NCBI RefSeq assembly: GCF_036417845.1
Contig: NC_089981.1
Span: 19,860,001-19,924,000 of the forward strand
Origin: Apteryx mantelli
Lineage: Eukaryota; Chordata; Aves; Apterygiformes; Apterygidae
Direction of reading: 5' to 3'
Length of the DNA stretch: 64,000 nucleotides
The notes beneath the pieces were generated by a model that did no database searches, was not told the DNA's origin, and worked only from the letters and a program-made list of their open reading frames with translations. The translations under genes were made by a program, and so were the position numbers. Of this stretch, positions 59,183 to 64,000 are shown piece by piece; within the stretch, counting starts at the first letter, position 1; each line of letters starts with the position of its first letter.

Positions 59183-60848
59183 GGCAAATGTACATATGTA
59201 TATGTGTACAGATGGAAAGGAACCAAGTCTCTAGCATTCTTCCCACCACCCTGAGGATAACCTAAGGCAGAACAGACCTTGCAATCAAAACTGAGGTCGC
59301 TGGGACACTTGCAAAGCAGAGGTATTGGTCCAGCATCACAGAGTCCACCATTCCCCAGCAATGTGCTCCTCTATCACACAGAAGTGAAAACAAGGCGATA
59401 ATCATGTCCCCGAGCACAGTAAGCTTAACTGAAAGGACCATCCTTTCAAAACACACAGGAACCTTTTTGTTTTTGTTTTTTTTAAAGCAATGCATAGTGC
59501 CAGGATAACTCTCTTCTCCCAGGGAGAGGATTTGGGACAAAAGAGGTTCCTCGTGGTCAGAGGACAGTGGGGCAAGCAGACCAAAAGGACTTTGGGTTTC
59601 CATGAGAAATTGCGCCAGTGAAAAGCTGAAGATCAGGGTAGCTCTGCAGCTGCTTGGCCCAGCATGTGTTTGGTGGGGTGCCTCACCCTGCGCAACAGGC
59701 AGGGTAAGGCAACACTGAAGCTGCCCACTCAAAGGAAGAGAAGGCAGAAATTCTACTCCTACTCTTGATTTCTTATTCCAAATGGCAAGGAGGGCTTCAT
59801 CGCCTGTAACAGGGAAGCTCCCAACTGGTGATCAGCCTGTGACTGTGCAGCGATGTTGCTGGGGCAGCTGGCTGAGCCCTCAAGCCGCAGGAGAGCATCT
59901 GCCAGGCTGCACTGGTCCTAGGTCAGGGGATGGCTTGGGTGATCTCTCAAGGTCTCCACTAGCACAGATTTTCTAAACTGTAAGTTGAGACCGATTGCGA
60001 ACTCACAAGGAACAACATGAATAACCGCGAGCCTTGAGTTGGGACTGCCATCTTCCCCGCTCTCGCCTGGAAAGAGCGCAGTGATGGACACCAAAGGCTC
60101 CAGTCCTGAAAGCTTTTCTCTGTAGGAGTGCAAAGATACCGATGTGGAACAAGCAAACTAGGTGGCTGGGGGAGTCGAGCCGCGCTGGGTGAGGGAGGGC
60201 TTGAACACACCTTTAGTGCCCATCACAGCAGTCTTGCAGGGCAAACGCCTTCTACCAGCCCACGTCTCCACTCCAGGTAGATTTCACACCTTCTTGGAGT
60301 CCACAGATCCCTCAGGCTCTCCAGAGACCTTGGAAAGGCTTCCTCTTTTCCTGGAGCTTCAAGTCTGCTTCCCTGCCACCCCCCAGCCAGCTCCCCCTGA
60401 GCCAGCTGTCTCCCCAGTCCCTCCCAGAGCCAGCAGCCCCCCTTCCTTCCTCCAGAGCCTCTCCCCGGGCAGGCGGGCACCTCTCTCCCCAATATATGAC
60501 CTTTTTCTAAACATCATTTATTGGTTCTGGACACCATCTGACAAGGAGACATTTTGACCACCCAGCACAGCATAGCTGATTTGAACTCTGCAGTAAGAAA
60601 GGAAGTGGCAAGCAACTAATGCCTGAACGGAGCTGGATTAGCTCCTGAAAAGAAGGATTTGCTAGAGCTGCCCACAAGGACTAAAGGTGATTCAGAAGTC
60701 TTTCCAGTCCTACATCACATTTCTACAGAAAAGCGATCGCCAGCCCCATGAGATTATCTCCTAGGACTACCAGGGCATGGCTACCGAGCTATCTAACACT
60801 AGCCCCTCTGCTGGCTTTTTCTTTCTTCACTCAGGCTGGGAAGAAAGG

Positions 60849-61473
60849 ATGGTAGAAAACTGCACAGAAGCAATAGAGTTCATTCTTGAGGGGTTTTCAG
60901 ACTGCCTGGAACTGCAGATTCCCCTTCTCTTGGTTTTCCTGGTGAGCTACGTCATCACATTAGTGGGGAATCTCAGGATGATCTTTCTAATTGGGGTTGA
61001 CCCTCAACTTCACACCCCCACGTACTTCTTCCTCAGTCACCTGTCCCTTGTAGACCTCTGCTGCTCCTCTGTGGTCACCCCCCAGGTGCTGGCCAATTTC
61101 TTTGCTCAGCAGAAAGCCATTTCACTTCTGCAGTGAGCCACACACATGTGGTTCTTCAGCCTCTTTGTGCCTACCGAGTGTCACCTCCTGGCAGCAATGG
61201 CCTAGGACCACTATGTGGCCAATACGTGGCCATTTCCAAACCGCTGCTCTACGCTGTCATCATGTACCCAAAATCTGTGCCCGGCTGATAGCTGGCCCTT
61301 ACATGGTGGGGATCGTGAATGCCGTGACACATAGCAGCCTTGCTTCCAGCTACGCTTCTGCAAGCCCAGTGTGATCAATCACTTCTTCTGCGATATCCCC
61401 ACAGTGATCCCCTGCTCCTCCTCACACACACGCACCAACAAGCTGGTGCTTTTCACCCTGTCCTTCGTACTTA
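60849..61473 (+). pseudogene. Class II olfactory receptor pseudogene, copy D
   Basis: Copy D of the broken receptor at 1781. It shares with copy A the stop after 95 codons, the R for G change in TM1 (NLRM) and the 11-base tandem duplication. The only substitution I noticed against A over the open part is a silent C to T at 61070. Splice acceptor, N-glycosylation site and missing TM6-TM7 are as in A. Confidence 0.9.
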
Positions 61474-62462
61474 TGTACTGGCCTATGTACTGGAGAAACC
61501 CACATGTCCCACAGACTCCCCCGGAAGAGTCGAAGCCCCTAGGATAGATGAGGCCTTTAGCAGCTATGTACAAAGACAAACGCAAAATTATTTCATACAC
61601 GGTAAGGCAGAAAAGGGGGAGCACAGCCAGAGCTAGACACGAGCCTCTCCTCAACCAACCCAGGCTCCCACGATATCTAAAGGACTTCTCAAGTTTTTAT
61701 TTGATTTTCTATGGAGTGAAAAACAGGCAAAGATGAAGCATCTGATTAGCAAATGCCAACAAATGCATATAAACTGCACGTGTAGTGAGAACACTTCTTT
61801 AAGGAGACCAAATGAGAGGCCTTGTCTAGCAGCAGGCAGAGGGAAGAGTTGAAGCTTGACCCACTGGAAGCCTCTTGGCTGGCCTGAACTCCAAGCTCTC
61901 ATCACCTAGGCTACGCTACCCTAAATCTATTTCTGCCACAAATGACACTGCTCTGCTTCCCAAAACAAGAAGCTCACTCTGGGGACCAGCCAGCCAGCCT
62001 TCCAGGAGTCATCAGCTTAACAAGCCCTTCTGGGCATTAGGAAGAAAGTCCCTAATGACCCTGAAACCTTCTTGGAGAGCTCACACTCACCTTACCTCAT
62101 TCTTCCTAACAAGCCACTGCGGGACAACCTCAGAGAGACTATCAAGAAGGAAACTTTCTTCTTTGTTAATGGCAACGAGCACTTCTAAAGCTGTTTGGTT
62201 TGTCACAACTACCTCGGCCCTGAAGCCTGTGGTTAGGGAGCTTATGGGTCAGTACGTTCGCATATGCCTCGCCAGTCCTCCACTCCTTTGGTACGGAGGT
62301 TACCACCAGAGGTCCAAGCCCAGGCAGCTTGCCAGCAGCAGCTGAGAAGGCAGCTTCCCCTGGCCACCAAGGGTTGGCAGAAGCCACTTAGCACCTTGCA
62401 GCAGGAGCTTGGGGCCTCACAGAGGCTACAGCATGGAGAGCTAGAAAACTCAGCATGAAGGA

Positions 62463-62848
62463 GACCCCCAACACACTAGAAGCAAGCATCAGGGGCCAGT
62501 AATAGGGCCCATCAGCAGCCCCAGGCACCACAAGTGAAGAAGCAGGTCCGGAGTCCATCCAGGGCCTCCCATCAGGAGCAAAAGGAGACCAGGCAGGTCC
62601 AGAGACCAGCCACAATGTATGTTCCAAGGGTCCATCTAGGAGGGAAGCCACCTGCAGTGCAGGGCTGAGGTCCATCCAAGAGACAGGGGAGGAGCCAGTC
62701 ACGCCTACAAAACATCTCAGAGAAGGGCTGAAACCCCTGGGCTGAGCTTAAATGAGGTCCTAGGCTATGGGCTGGGTGGAGGTCCAGGTGAGGCTCTTCA
62801 GGGCCATCAAGGCCTATTATTGCTTTCAGGGCCCTGACTCAAACAGTG
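62463..62848. repeat. GC-rich dispersed repeat, first instance, copy D
   Basis: Counterpart of 3395-3780 at offset 59068; no difference noticed by eye. Confidence 0.75.
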
Positions 62849-64000
62849 CTACTACCCCAGCTCATGGATGCTAACTGCGCTGGTGGTTCTTAGTTGCTTT
62901 CTGCTGCTTGAGGGACTGAAGTCTGTGAGGTGGCCTCCTCCACGGCCAGCTCTATCAGTAAAAGCAGGCCTTGATGTGCAGCAATGCTAGGCTTTTCCCA
63001 CCTGCGATTCTTGCCCCTCCCTCTTCAATGCATGTCAAACCATAGTCCTCTCCAACACAGGGCTGACTGCTGGTGCAGCCTTGCATCTCTCTGAGATGTG
63101 CAGCTGCTTAACCACACTTCAAATGGATGTGGTATTAAATTGGTTAACATGTTAAAAAAATGCTGAATGATGCGAAAGCACTACTAGTCCAAGTGAATTC
63201 AGCTATTCATGCAGGCCCACATCTTGGCAGGCTTCAGGGAGTCACTAACCTCCCACCTCAGACTCAAAGGGGACATTAGCACATGGTTTCTCTTAGAGAA
63301 CTTCATGGCATTGCAGCGTCTGCCTGAGTCAGCAGAGATTACGTAGTCCCTTCAAGTTGGGTCATAAGGCCCTACCCAGATGTCAAGGTAGCACGTGTCC
63401 AGCTGAGGCACACGCTTGGTGCACGGGCAGCGCTGCCTGGGGCAGGTGACATTCCCCTGTCCGTGAGGCAGGGGCTGCCAGCGATGCCTCTGTCGGCCTC
63501 GGCAAGGATGCAGGTGAGCCCTCAAGCTCTGCCGGGGTAATGGGGACCAGTTCCCCCAGCAGCTGCATGCGGAGGGCCCGCCAGCATTCAGGACACCCAG
63601 GTTGGCACCTGAGTCCAGAGTGATGCCTGCACCACCACAGCCAAGGGACGGAGAAGGAAAAGGGAAGCACTGCGAGCCTTGCAGGGTGAAACAACCATCC
63701 CCTCAGTCTCTCTGCTGGACAATTTTAAAAAGCCTTGATTTCCTTGGTGGTGATATTTCCAGCTCTGTGTTCTGTAGCAGGGCTGTATGGCGCATGCTCC
63801 AGGACCACTCCGCAATGTGATCCAGAGCTAACCAGCGTGGGCATGGGGAAAGTCAAGAAACACAGAGCACAAGGCAGGGACCTGCACCCCAAGGGGCTCT
63901 CAAAGAAGCCACGCACAAGAAGGTGCTGGGCAGGAAGATGGCAAGTGAAAGTCAGCATACCTATAGAGAAAGTGGGGCGCAGGAGGAAATAAAGAACGTC

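Larger units (their letters stand above)
59070..64000 (+). repeat. Segmental duplication unit, copy D (left part, runs off window)
   Basis: This is the left part of the unit, directly following C and homologous to A 1-4940. From about 59690 to 63660 it keeps a constant offset of 59068 to A without a visible indel and with very few substitutions. After about 63660 it becomes clearly more different from A and B, with several substitutions and two small indels within 120 bases. It contains the broken OR at 60849 and the GC-rich dispersed repeat. Confidence 0.92.

Overview
The window looks like a bird genome (less likely another archosaur). It has CR1-type LINE fragments in both orientations, class II olfactory receptor (OR) genes with splice acceptors just upstream of the ATG, a compact maestro/MROH-type HEAT-repeat gene with small introns, and a SUN-domain gene. 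There are no bacterial features. All calls were made by reading the sequence and translated frames by eye; no database search was run.

Layout. A unit of about 14 kb is present four times, whole or in part: copy A (1-14294), copy B (14295-28187), copy C (52117-59069, right half only) and copy D (59070-64000, left part, running off the window). Each full unit holds a broken OR on the + strand, a + strand CR1 fragment, an OR on the - strand with an open frame, and two further - strand CR1 fragments. The A/B pair and the C/D pair flank about 24 kb of single-copy sequence (28188-52116).

The single-copy block holds, left to right: a 5'-truncated MROH-type gene (28302-32641, +) starting 114 bases after the end of copy B; an OR fragment (34939-35130, +); an isolated CpG island (36497-36745); a fossil polymerase of Polinton/adintovirus type (about 37138-38110, -); a ten-exon SUN-domain gene resembling SPAG4/SUN5 (40517-45844, -) with its promoter region, polyadenylation signal and nearly complete exon phasing; a minisatellite of about 50 bases per unit; and 4-5 kb in which I recognise only two CR1 tails.

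How it fits together. The locus is an OR cluster growing by tandem duplication and homogenised by recombination. The left part of copy A (to about 4600) is almost identical to copy D, while its middle (about 4400-10610) is almost identical to copy B. The left edge of copy C lies inside an OR coding sequence, so the OR at 51919-52854 has the family's N-terminal 246 codons joined to a different C-terminal end. The right edge of copy B lies inside a CR1 element. The MROH and SUN genes are unrelated single-copy neighbours. I could not identify the bird species.
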